DNA of 64,000 bases from Dryocola sp036489025 (GTDB taxonomy: Bacteria > Pseudomonadota > Gammaproteobacteria > Enterobacterales > Enterobacteriaceae), in the NCBI GenBank assembly GCA_036489025.1, contig DASXGN010000005.1:1-64000 (forward strand), in the 5' to 3' direction. Below, one piece after another: positions 7,720 through 15,754 of this stretch (position 1 is its first letter; the number at the start of each line of letters is the position of its first letter). Both the position numbers and the translations under genes were made by a program. Below the pieces are notes generated by a model. That model was given only the letters and a program-made list of their open reading frames with translations, had not been told where the DNA came from and did not search any database.

Positions 7720-8460
7720 TTATTCAACAATCACGCGACCGTGCAGCGGCTGCACGGGACGATTGTTGTCGTGATGCATCACCTCGGTGAACTGTTTGAG
7801 CTGCCGGGCTGAAAGCGTCAGCGGGTGCTTCATGACCAGCCAGCGCACGCCTTCGGTACACGGCGGCGTGGTCAGCGAACCGTTGAAGCGGTAGTAGGTT
7901 TTATCGGCGGGCAGAAGCTGACGCACGTCGATTTTCTGCGTCAGCGGCTGCTGAGATTCCGCCTTAGGCGGCATTGCCTGCCAGAGCCGGGTGAGTTCGC
8001 CGTTGGCTGCACCGACGTTGAACATGACCGCCACTACGGCCAGTTCACCTTCGGCATTCTTATGCACCAGATGCATCTCCATCGCCGCATGCTTGCCGTT
8101 CAGCGTATTCTCGCTGGGCGCATGGAAGTGAAACTGCTGCAATTTGAAGGCTTCTTCGTCAATCGTGACGATATCATTAGCTTTTTCCGCCATGGTGGCC
8201 TGAACGGTATGGCCATTGTTGAGGATGCTTACGGGGCTGTCCGGATAGCTGATTTCCAACGGTATGACGTGGGCGGCCAGCGTATGGCTGATATCGATCG
8301 GCGACTGGTTCATCCCTGCTTTGCACTGCACATTCTCCGGGCTCACTTCGCTCCAGTGTTCCGGCGAGCCTTCGCCCTCATAGCTCCAGTGGGATGCCAT
8401 CGCCTGGCCTGACAGCAGGCCGAAAAACAGCGCCGCCGCGGAAAAATTCCTTGCTTTCAT
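7720..8460 (-). CDS. cah: Periplasmic alpha-class carbonic anhydrase
   Basis: A zinc enzyme (246 aa) that interconverts CO2 and bicarbonate in the periplasm. A Sec signal peptide ends near QAMA (residue 22). The three zinc His are H111 and H113 in FHFHAPSEN and H130 in EMHLVH. The substrate-site motif is SLTTPPCTE (195-203), and Cys46/Cys201 are placed for the family disulfide. It is absent from this position in E. coli K-12, where prmA and dusB are adjacent. It is a single-gene unit with its own terminator. An AT-rich upstream stretch (8461-8515) should hold its promoter, but I see no clear operator. Confidence 0.95.
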   Translation of the reverse strand: MKARNFSAAALFFGLLSGQAMASHWSYEGEGSPEHWSEVSPENVQCKAGMNQSPIDISHTLAAHVIPLEISYPDSPVSILNNGHTVQATMAEKANDIVTIDEEAFKLQQFHFHAPSENTLNGKHAAMEMHLVHKNAEGELAVVAVMFNVGAANGELTRLWQAMPPKAESQQPLTQKIDVRQLLPADKTYYRFNGSLTTPPCTEGVRWLVMKHPLTLSARQLKQFTEVMHHDNNRPVQPLHGRVIVE

Positions 8461-8584
8461 TATGTATAATTCCCATGAATGATAATTGATGTTTTATTTT
8501 TAAAATCAATACGTTGCACGGTGAATTATACGCCTGCAGCAAGAGGCGGGGTAGAGCAAAAATGGCGGGTAAAAAGTAAGTGAA

Positions 8585-8610
8585 TTCACGCGGCCTGGCC
8601 GCCGCGTGAA
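8585..8610 (-). terminator. Perfect 10-bp stem-loop after prmA
   Basis: The perfect inverted repeat ttcacgcggc / gccgcgtgaa has a 6-nt loop and starts 14 nt past the prmA stop. The minus-strand tail (ttcacttacttttt) is only partly T-rich, so it is a probable but imperfect intrinsic terminator. Confidence 0.6.
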
Positions 8611-8623
8611 GTGGGGAAGGAAA

Positions 8624-9505
8624 CTAGCGCTTGATGCCGGTGATTCGGCACCACTCTTCTTTTTCCGCTACCGGGTCGAGAGCAAATTTGTCCGCATAGG
8701 CTTCGCATACGCCTTCGGCCTGGCTTGCCAGCACGCCGGAAAGCCCCAGCAAACCGCCCTGAACCGGCAATACGCTGATAAGCGGGGCCAGTTCACGTAA
8801 CGGGCCTGCAAGGATGTTGGCAACGACGACATCGGCGCTCATGACTTCCGGCTGGTCCTGCGGTAAATACAGCTCCAGGCGCTCGGAAACACCGTTGCGC
8901 TGGGCGTTATCGCGGCTGGCCTGGATGGCCTGCGGGTCGATATCAATCCCGATGGCTTTCGCCGCGCCCAGTTTGAGAGCGGCAATTGCCAGGATACCGG
9001 AGCCGCAGCCGAAATCGATAACCGTCTTGCCTGCCAGATCCAGCCCGTCGAGCCACTCAAGGCACAGGGAGGTTGTTGGATGCGTACCGGTGCCAAATGC
9101 CAGGCCCGGGTCGAGCATCACGTTTACGGCATTGGCGTCCGGCACATCGCGCCAGCTCGGGCAAATCCACAAACGTTTCCCGAAGCGCATCGGGTGGAAA
9201 TTGTCCATCCATTCGCGCTCCCAGTCTTTATCTTCCAGCTGCTCAATTTTATGCATGAAGCCCTGGCCGAGAAGAGGATGACCTTCGAGAATGGCGACCA
9301 CTTCATTCATGTCGGTTTCCGCATCGTACAGGCCAATCACATCCGTATCGCCCCACAGACGAGTCTCGCCCGGTAAGGGTTCAAATACCGGCGTGTCGTG
9401 GGTGTCCTGAAAGGTGACGGAAACCGATCCGCTTTCAATCAGGGCATCGCCAAGTTCTTCTGCGTTGGCACCGGTGGTATTAACTTTTAATTGAATCCAT
9501 GGCAT
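8624..9505 (-). CDS. prmA: Ribosomal protein L11 methyltransferase
   Basis: A SAM-dependent enzyme (293 aa) that trimethylates several amino groups of ribosomal protein L11. It has an N-terminal L11-recognition domain (about 1-55), a linker helix, and a class I methyltransferase domain with motif I VIDFGCGSGILAIAALKLG and the NPPY-like block VVANILAGPL. It lies 11 bp downstream of panF, as in E. coli, and is probably cotranscribed with it. Confidence 0.97.
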   Translation of the reverse strand: MPWIQLKVNTTGANAEELGDALIESGSVSVTFQDTHDTPVFEPLPGETRLWGDTDVIGLYDAETDMNEVVAILEGHPLLGQGFMHKIEQLEDKDWEREWMDNFHPMRFGKRLWICPSWRDVPDANAVNVMLDPGLAFGTGTHPTTSLCLEWLDGLDLAGKTVIDFGCGSGILAIAALKLGAAKAIGIDIDPQAIQASRDNAQRNGVSERLELYLPQDQPEVMSADVVVANILAGPLRELAPLISVLPVQGGLLGLSGVLASQAEGVCEAYADKFALDPVAEKEEWCRITGIKR

Positions 9506-9516
9506 GGCGAAACTCT

Positions 9517-10971
9517 TTATTTATCAGTAGTTGAAACAGGTACCGGCTCGGGGATTGCCTGACCAAATCGGTTACCGATCAGGAAAGCCAGCAAACTTAA
9601 TAGTAGCGAAGGAACGATCGGATGGAAGCTGAGCAGCTGGATATTAAAGCTGGCCAGCGCGGCATACAGCACGCCGCCAACGATCATCGCGCTCAGCGCG
9701 CCCGCAGCATTGGCGCGTTCCCAGTAAAGGCCCAGCACTAACGGCCACAGGAATACGGCTTCAAGGCCGCCAAACGCCAGCAGGTTCAGCCAGATAATCA
9801 TTTCTGGCGGACGCCAGGCGGCCAGCAGCAGCAGAGCGCCAAGCACCAGAGTAATGACCGAAGACATCCGCTTGAGCAGCTTCTCGTTGTGGATCTGCTC
9901 CGGCTTCATGTTCAGGTACAGATCCTTCACGATCGTCGCCGAAGACTGCAAAAGCTGCGCGTTAATGGTCGACATAATGGCCGCCATCGGTGCAGCAAGG
10001 AAGATCCCGGCGGCCACGGGTGGCAGCACGGTAACCATTAACGTCGGGATAACCAGGTCCGGCACGTTTAAATCAGGCAGCACGGCGCGGCCCAGCGCAC
10101 CGGCCAGATGCATACCCAGCATCAGGATGGCGACGACAATGGTGCCCAGAATAATTCCGCGATGAACCGCCTTGCTGTCCTTATAGGAAATGCAGCGTAC
10201 GGCAGTATGCGGCAGACCGATAACCCCGAAGCAGACCAGCACCCAGAACGACGTCATAAAGGCCGGAGACAGAATGTTATCCGCCCCCTGTGGGGAGACC
10301 AGTTGAGGATCGATATGCTGAAGCTTATCGACGGCGCTGTCGAGGCCACCTGCGGCGTGAACAACGCCAATCAGCAGCAAAATGGTGCCGACCAGCATGA
10401 CCAGGCCCTGCATTGCGTCGTTCAGCACGCTGGCGCGGAAGCCGCCAAAGGCGGTATACAGCGCGATACTGATACCGAAGATTAGCAGGCCCGTTTCATA
10501 GGGAATGCCCGCCGCAGTTTCGAGCAGGCGAGCGCCGCCGATGAACTGCACCGTCATGGCACCGATAAATGCCACCAGCAGGCTCAGGCTTGCCAGCCAG
10601 ACCAGCAGGCGGCTCTGATAGCGCGCGTACAGCATGTCATTGAGCGTCACCGCGTTGTAGCGGCGGGCCAGAATGGCGAATTTTTTGCCTAAAATCCCCA
10701 GCGATAGCCAAACCGCGGGCAGCTGGATCATCGCCAGCAATACCCACCCCAGGCCGTATTTGTAGGCCGCACCGGGTCCACCAATAAAGGAGCTGGCGCT
10801 GATGTAGGTTGCCGTCAGCGTCATCGCCAGCACGAAGCCGCCCATAGAACGACTGCCGAGGAAATATTCGTTCAGGAAGTTGCCGGCAGTGCGGCGGCGC
10901 ATGGCGTAAATGGACAGGCCAAAGACGACCAGCAGGTAGGCCACAAGAGGCAAAACGACTTCAAGCTGCAT
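9517..10971 (-). CDS. panF: Sodium/pantothenate symporter
   Basis: An inner-membrane sodium:solute symporter (484 aa, about 12-13 spans) importing pantothenate for coenzyme A synthesis. SSS-family signatures include the conserved GGFRASVLNDAMQG region and FLAAPMAAIMSTINAQLLQSS. An in-frame ATG six bases upstream (10977) abuts its GGAGG and cannot be used well. The ATG at 10971 has GGAGG with a 6-nt gap, so I start there, which also matches E. coli. The gene overlaps the 3' end of yhdT, implying translational coupling. Confidence 0.96.
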   Translation of the reverse strand: MQLEVVLPLVAYLLVVFGLSIYAMRRRTAGNFLNEYFLGSRSMGGFVLAMTLTATYISASSFIGGPGAAYKYGLGWVLLAMIQLPAVWLSLGILGKKFAILARRYNAVTLNDMLYARYQSRLLVWLASLSLLVAFIGAMTVQFIGGARLLETAAGIPYETGLLIFGISIALYTAFGGFRASVLNDAMQGLVMLVGTILLLIGVVHAAGGLDSAVDKLQHIDPQLVSPQGADNILSPAFMTSFWVLVCFGVIGLPHTAVRCISYKDSKAVHRGIILGTIVVAILMLGMHLAGALGRAVLPDLNVPDLVIPTLMVTVLPPVAAGIFLAAPMAAIMSTINAQLLQSSATIVKDLYLNMKPEQIHNEKLLKRMSSVITLVLGALLLLAAWRPPEMIIWLNLLAFGGLEAVFLWPLVLGLYWERANAAGALSAMIVGGVLYAALASFNIQLLSFHPIVPSLLLSLLAFLIGNRFGQAIPEPVPVSTTDK

Positions 10972-11203
10972 GGTCATCCTCCAGCGGAATATCGCGGAAG
11001 ATAAATTTAACCATCATCCAGCACAGCAGAATAAACAGCGCAGGTACCAGCAGGCAGGCCATCTCAAACCAGTGCGGCAGGCCTGTTGGGCCAATCTCAT
11101 CACCGGGTAAGTAAGCAGCCACTAACCATGCGGCAAGGTAGGCCAGGGTTAGCCACAGCGCCCAGCGCGCTTCTTTATGGGCCTGAACAAAACGCGTGTC
11201 CAT
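10961..11203 (-). CDS. yhdT: Small inner-membrane protein YhdT (DUF997)
   Basis: An 80-aa membrane protein with two hydrophobic spans (about 16-34 and 43-66) and a charged C-terminal tail (IFRDIPLEDDHAA). It always accompanies panF and may be an accessory subunit of the symporter; that role is inferred. An upstream in-frame ATG at 11245 would add 14 basic residues, but the ATG at 11203 has an aaggga ribosome site and matches E. coli YhdT. Its last 11 bases overlap panF. Confidence 0.93.
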   Translation of the reverse strand: MDTRFVQAHKEARWALWLTLAYLAAWLVAAYLPGDEIGPTGLPHWFEMACLLVPALFILLCWMMVKFIFRDIPLEDDHAA

Positions 11204-11269
11204 TGTTGTCCCTTGAGTTCGCGGAAAGCGGCGATTGTAACGCATAGCCGCCGGGGGAGGATCAAAAAA

Positions 11270-11297
11270 GAAAAGGCCGCATGAGCGGCCTTTTTTG
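11270..11297 (-). terminator. Terminator after accC
   Basis: On the minus strand aaaggccgct-cat-gcggcctttt is followed by a T run, 18 nt past the accC stop. It separates accBC from yhdT-panF. Confidence 0.88.
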
Positions 11298-11314
11298 CGA
11301 CAGAGTTGAAAAAC

Positions 11315-12661
11315 CTAGTCCTGAAGACCCAGCTTTTTCTCCAGATAGTGGATGTTGGTTCCACCGTGCTGGAAGTGCTCGTCGTTCATGATACGGGTCT
11401 GTAGCTCGACGTTGGTTTTGATGCCGTCGATGATCAGTTCCGCCAGGGCGTTCTTCATACGAGAGATCGCCACTTCACGGGTTTCGCCGTAGCAAATCAG
11501 TTTGCCGATCATGGAATCATAGTACGGCGGTACGGTGTAGCCGGCGTAGATATGAGATTCCCAGCGCACGCCAAAACCACCTGGCGCATGGAAACGGGTG
11601 ATTTTGCCCGGGCTTGGCAGGAAGGTGTTCGGGTCTTCGGCGTTGATACGGCATTCCACCGCGTGGCCTTTAACGTGAACTTCTTCTTGCTTGATGGACA
11701 GCGGTTGACCAGCGGCAATACGCAGCTGTTCTTTAATCAGGTCCACGCCGGTGATCATTTCTGTTACCGGGTGCTCAACCTGAATACGGGTGTTCATTTC
11801 AATGAAGTAGAACTCGCCGTTTTCGAACAGGAACTCGAAGGTACCCGCGCCGCGATAGTTGATGTCTACACAGGCTTTCGCACAGCGCTCGCCGATGAAT
11901 TTACGCAGTTCAGGCGTGATGCCCGGTGCTGGCGCTTCTTCAACAACTTTCTGGTGACGACGCTGCATGGAGCAATCGCGTTCCGCCAGGTAAATCGCTT
12001 TACCCTGGCCGTCCGCCAGCACCTGAATTTCGATGTGGCGTGGGTTTTCCAGGTACTTCTCCATATAGACCATATCGTTGTTGAAAGCCGCTTTTGCTTC
12101 CGCACGGGTCATATTAATGGATTGTTCCAGTTCCGCATCGCTGCGAACCACACGCATGCCACGTCCGCCGCCGCCGCCGGATGCCTTGATAATCACCGGA
12201 TAACCAATGCGCTTCGCATGGGCACGGTTTTTATCCATATCGCCATCTAACGGGCCGTCAGAACCCGGTACGCAGGGTACGCCAGCTTTCTTCATCGCGT
12301 TGATGGCAGAAACTTTATCGCCCATCAGACGAATTGTTTCAGCGCGCGGGCCGATGAAGATAAAGCCTGAACGCTCAACCTGCTCGGCAAAGTTGGCGTT
12401 TTCAGACAGGAAGCCGTAGCCCGGGTGAATCGCCACCGCGCCAGTGATTTCTGCCGCAGAGATAATTGCCGGGATGTTCAGGTAGCTTTTTACGGAAGGA
12501 GCCGGGCCGATACAGACCGTCTCATCCGCCAGGAGTACGTGTTTTAAATCGCGGTCCGCGGTGGAGTGCACGGCGACGGTCTTAATGCCCAGCTCTTTAC
12601 AGGCACGAAGAATACGCAGGGCAATTTCACCACGGTTAGCGATTACAATTTTATCCAGCAT
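11315..12661 (-). CDS. accC: Biotin carboxylase subunit of acetyl-CoA carboxylase
   Basis: An ATP-grasp enzyme (448 aa) that carboxylates biotin on AccB with ATP and bicarbonate, the first half-reaction of fatty-acid synthesis. It has N-terminal MLDKIVIANRGEIALRI, the ATP-binding glycine-rich loop ASGGGGGRGMR, and the active-site EMNTRIQVEHPVTEM with its catalytic Glu/Arg. The frame is open further upstream, but ATG 12661 gives the family length. It lies 10 bp after accB; the two form one operon. Confidence 0.98.
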   Translation of the reverse strand: MLDKIVIANRGEIALRILRACKELGIKTVAVHSTADRDLKHVLLADETVCIGPAPSVKSYLNIPAIISAAEITGAVAIHPGYGFLSENANFAEQVERSGFIFIGPRAETIRLMGDKVSAINAMKKAGVPCVPGSDGPLDGDMDKNRAHAKRIGYPVIIKASGGGGGRGMRVVRSDAELEQSINMTRAEAKAAFNNDMVYMEKYLENPRHIEIQVLADGQGKAIYLAERDCSMQRRHQKVVEEAPAPGITPELRKFIGERCAKACVDINYRGAGTFEFLFENGEFYFIEMNTRIQVEHPVTEMITGVDLIKEQLRIAAGQPLSIKQEEVHVKGHAVECRINAEDPNTFLPSPGKITRFHAPGGFGVRWESHIYAGYTVPPYYDSMIGKLICYGETREVAISRMKNALAELIIDGIKTNVELQTRIMNDEHFQHGGTNIHYLEKKLGLQD

Positions 12662-12671
12662 GTTCGCCTCG

Positions 12672-13151
12672 TTACTCGATGACGACCAGCGGCTCGTCAA
12701 ATTCTACCGGTTGGCCGTTCTCAACCAGAATGGCCTTCACCACGCCAGCTTTATCAGCTTCGATCTGGTTCATCATTTTCATTGCTTCAACGATGCACAG
12801 GGTGTCGCCAACGTTAACCTTCTGGCCAACTTCAACAAATGATTTCGCATCCGGGCTCGGGGTGCGGTAGAAAGTACCGACCATCGGGGAACGTACGATG
12901 TGACCACTGATTTCAGCAGCCGCTGGCGCTTCCATTGCTGGTGTGGCAGCAGGCGCAACAGCGTTAGACAGACCAGGCTGCGGTTGCGGCTGGTACATTG
13001 GTGCCGCAAAGGCCTGTTGCATCATAGGATAGCCCGCGTTTGGCGCGCTACGGCTGATACGAACAGACTCTTCACCTTCAGAAATTTCCAGTTCGGAGAT
13101 GCCTGATTCTTCAACCAGCTCGATCAGTTTTTTAATCTTACGAATATCCAT
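12672..13151 (-). CDS. accB: Biotin carboxyl carrier protein of acetyl-CoA carboxylase
   Basis: The carrier subunit (159 aa) that holds biotin between AccC and AccAD. It has an N-terminal domain MDIRKIKKLIELVEESGISE, an Ala/Pro/Gln-rich linker (about 36-80), and a C-terminal biotinyl domain with Lys125 in EAMKMMNQ as the biotinylated residue. The thumb loop SPMVGTFYRTPSPDAK is present. ATG 13151 was preferred over an upstream in-frame ATG at 13217, which would reach toward aroQ. Confidence 0.98.
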   Translation of the reverse strand: MDIRKIKKLIELVEESGISELEISEGEESVRISRSAPNAGYPMMQQAFAAPMYQPQPQPGLSNAVAPAATPAMEAPAAAEISGHIVRSPMVGTFYRTPSPDAKSFVEVGQKVNVGDTLCIVEAMKMMNQIEADKAGVVKAILVENGQPVEFDEPLVVIE

Positions 13152-13173
13152 GAGTGGGTTCCGTACTCTTTGT

Positions 13174-13626
13174 TTAGATGGATTTTGACAGGCGTTTAAC
13201 CGCCGTCTGTAGTGCATATGAATAACCGTCAGCGCCTAATCCGCAGATGACGCCGACGGCCTTATCAGAAAGATATGAATGATGGCGGAACGGTTCGCGC
13301 GCGTGCACATTGCTGAGGTGAATCTCGATAAACGGGATATCCACCGCCAGCAGGGCATCACGCAGCGCCACGCTCGTATGCGTAAACGCGGCCGGATTAA
13401 TAAGGATAAAGTCGACGTTGTCTTTAGCCTGATGAATTCGGTCAATTAGCGCATATTCAGCATTCGATTGCAGGTGGCTGAGCGACACATTGAGGGCTTT
13501 CGCTTCGTGATCAAGCGTGTTAACAATCTGTGCCAGGGTCTGGTGGCCGTACTTATCCGGCTCGCGAGTTCCCAGCATGTTCAGATTTGGACCGTTCAAA
13601 AGCAAAATGTGAAAATTACCCGACAT
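13174..13626 (-). CDS. aroQ: 3-dehydroquinate dehydratase, type II
   Basis: A class II dehydroquinase (150 aa, dodecameric family) converting 3-dehydroquinate to 3-dehydroshikimate in the shikimate pathway. It shows the opening LLLNGPNLNMLGTREPDKYG, the flexible-lid Arg21 and catalytic Tyr26, and the catalytic His region EIHLSNVHAREPFRHHS. It lies 22 bp upstream of accB. In the K-12 order as I recall it, acuI lies between csrD and this region; it is absent here. Confidence 0.96.
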   Translation of the reverse strand: MSGNFHILLLNGPNLNMLGTREPDKYGHQTLAQIVNTLDHEAKALNVSLSHLQSNAEYALIDRIHQAKDNVDFILINPAAFTHTSVALRDALLAVDIPFIEIHLSNVHAREPFRHHSYLSDKAVGVICGLGADGYSYALQTAVKRLSKSI

Positions 13627-13858
13627 CGTGCTGCCATCTCCCGCAATTTGTAGGCATTTTACAAAATATACCTAAGTTGCCCGGTTGTCACCTTTAGAGC
13701 CTAAAAATGCCCCTTAGGAAAAACCAAAGTCGCACATTATAACGATTTCGTAGCAATTGGCAGCTAAATACTGGTCTTATCAGCGGAGATTTCCAACCGA
13801 TATGGCTTTAAACGCCCGTCAGCGAGCGTGTTTTGCAAGGTATGGCGCAATTCTCAAA

Positions 13859-14458
13859 TTATTGCCACCACCGGCGGAACTTCTTGTAGCGCAGGGCGAG
13901 GAGAATGAATGCAGCCAGCGCATAAAGCAAGGGCTGGGGGGAGATTATCTTCACCGACCACAGGTAATGTATCGGCGCGAGGATCGCCACCAGATAAACG
14001 AAGTTATGCAGTTTTTGCCAGCGCGGGCCAAGTTTGCGCTGCGCTCGCTGCGTTGATGTTATCGCAAGAGCAAGCAGAATTAACCAGCTGATAATCCCCA
14101 GCAGCAGATAAGGGCGCGTCACCAGCTCCTGCCCGAGCAGGCTCAGATTATTGATGCCCAGCTCCAGCAGAGAATAGCTGACCAGGTGCAGCGTAACCCA
14201 GGCAAAACACCAGAGGCCTAGCGGACGTCGGGTGCGAATCAGCAGGGGCTGCTTCGCGTAGCGAGCCAGCGGGGTAATCAGCAGGGTTGCCAGCAATAAT
14301 TTCAGCGCCATTCTGCCGGTAAAATGCTGAATATCTTTGGCCGGATCGGCGCTAAAAAGCCCCTGGCTGGCGGCGAAAACCAACCATATAAAAGGTAAAA
14401 ATGCGGCAAGGTGCAGAATAACCTTCAGCCACGTTATTTGCTTAGCGGTGAGTCGCAC
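13859..14458 (-). CDS. msrQ: Heme-binding membrane subunit MsrQ of the MsrPQ system
   Basis: An inner-membrane b-type cytochrome (199 aa, about six spans) that passes electrons from the respiratory chain to periplasmic MsrP. Family features include conserved His residues in the membrane core (VTLHLVSYSLLELG and KLHNFVYLVAILAPIHY) as heme ligands. The start codon directly follows the msrP stop, indicating tight coupling. Known as YedZ in E. coli, where it maps elsewhere. Confidence 0.95.
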   Translation of the reverse strand: MRLTAKQITWLKVILHLAAFLPFIWLVFAASQGLFSADPAKDIQHFTGRMALKLLLATLLITPLARYAKQPLLIRTRRPLGLWCFAWVTLHLVSYSLLELGINNLSLLGQELVTRPYLLLGIISWLILLALAITSTQRAQRKLGPRWQKLHNFVYLVAILAPIHYLWSVKIISPQPLLYALAAFILLALRYKKFRRWWQ

Positions 14459-15463
14459 TCAGAAGTTCTCCTTTAAATTCAGACCGCGATAGAGTGAAGC
14501 GACCCGATCGGCATAGCCGTTGAACAGCAGCGTCGGCTGGCGCTTCACGTCCAGCACGCCGCCCGAACCAATGAATCTTTCCGTCGCCTGCGACCAGCGA
14601 GGATGATCGACGTGCGGATTCACGTTGGCGTAAAAACCGTATTCGCTCGGCGCAGCAAGATTCCAGGTTGTCGGCGGCAGTTCGCGAACCAGCTTAATGC
14701 TGACGATAGACTTGATGCCTTTAAAGCCGTATTTCCACGGCACGGTCAGGCGAATCGGCGCGCCGTTTTGCGGCGGCAGCGCTTTGCCGTAGACGCCGAC
14801 GGTAAGCAAAGTTAAAGGGTGCATGGCTTCATCCAGACGCAGCCCTTCAACGTAAGGGTATTTCAGGCCGCCGCCGATAAAACGGTCTTTCTGGCCTGGC
14901 ATCTGTTCGGGGTCATAAAGCGTTTCAAATGCGACGTACTTTGCCTGGCTTGTCGGCTCAACAAGAGCGAGCAGTTTGCTGAGCGGAAAGCCAATCCACG
15001 GCACTACCATCGACCAGGCCTCCACGCAGCGCATGCGATAAATTCGCTCCTCCAGCGGGAAGCGTTTATGCAAATCGTCCCAGTCGAGCGTTAAAGGTTT
15101 GGCGACCTCACCGCTGATTTTTACCTGCCACGGTTCGGTTTTCAGGCCGCCTGCATTCGCCGCCGGGTCGGCTTTATCCAGCCCAAACTCGTAGAAATTA
15201 TTGTAGCCAGTGACTTTATCTTCCGGCGTCATAGCGAGTTTGGCCTGCCACTGCGCGGGCTGGCTAAAAGTCAGCGGCTTGCCCGCCGGCGCGGGTGGGC
15301 GATCGTTCCCCTTAAACCAGGACAGAATATCCGCCTCGGCCACGCGAGGAAGCGTCAGCGCCGCCGCGCTAATACCCAGCGCCTTCAGCACCTGACGGCG
15401 TTTAAGCATAAAAACCGATTCTGGGGTGACGTCCGCTTCGGTGAATTGATTAACCTTCTTCAT
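14459..15463 (-). CDS. msrP: Periplasmic protein-methionine-sulfoxide reductase MsrP
   Basis: The molybdopterin catalytic subunit (334 aa) repairs oxidised methionines in periplasmic proteins. The long N-terminal Tat signal has twin arginines at 22-23 (LKRRQVLKALG), a hydrophobic stretch and an AEA-type cleavage site near 44, so it is exported folded. The molybdenum-ligand Cys146 sits in RMRCVEAWSMVVPW. It forms a two-gene operon with msrQ, transcribed away from csrD. Formerly YedY. Confidence 0.97.
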   Translation of the reverse strand: MKKVNQFTEADVTPESVFMLKRRQVLKALGISAAALTLPRVAEADILSWFKGNDRPPAPAGKPLTFSQPAQWQAKLAMTPEDKVTGYNNFYEFGLDKADPAANAGGLKTEPWQVKISGEVAKPLTLDWDDLHKRFPLEERIYRMRCVEAWSMVVPWIGFPLSKLLALVEPTSQAKYVAFETLYDPEQMPGQKDRFIGGGLKYPYVEGLRLDEAMHPLTLLTVGVYGKALPPQNGAPIRLTVPWKYGFKGIKSIVSIKLVRELPPTTWNLAAPSEYGFYANVNPHVDHPRWSQATERFIGSGGVLDVKRQPTLLFNGYADRVASLYRGLNLKENF

Positions 15464-15754
15464 GCCAGCCTCCTTTAGAGCTTTTGACTAAGCATGACGG
15501 AGAACCCGCTATCCGGCGAATATGTCACAGAAAATTGAAATTTTAAGGGCTGCTGGCTGCGGCTGGGGTCGTGTTATTGGCAAAGACAGGCGGCGGTCTA
15601 TACTCGCTAATGAGTGCCTTATGTCCGATTTTCACAATGAATGGCGATATTTTGTTTGTGGGTATTTGCCAGACATGGGCTTTTGCTATGTAATGCCGCG
15701 TCAGTCCAGGTGCTGTTTGAGACGACTATTTTACAAGACGGAGTTAACACAAGG

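Noticed and set aside
8461..8515. Possible Fur or Zur box before the carbonic anhydrase gene
   Set aside because: The stretch is AT-rich with a single gataat hexamer, but I could not build a symmetric site that fits either consensus.
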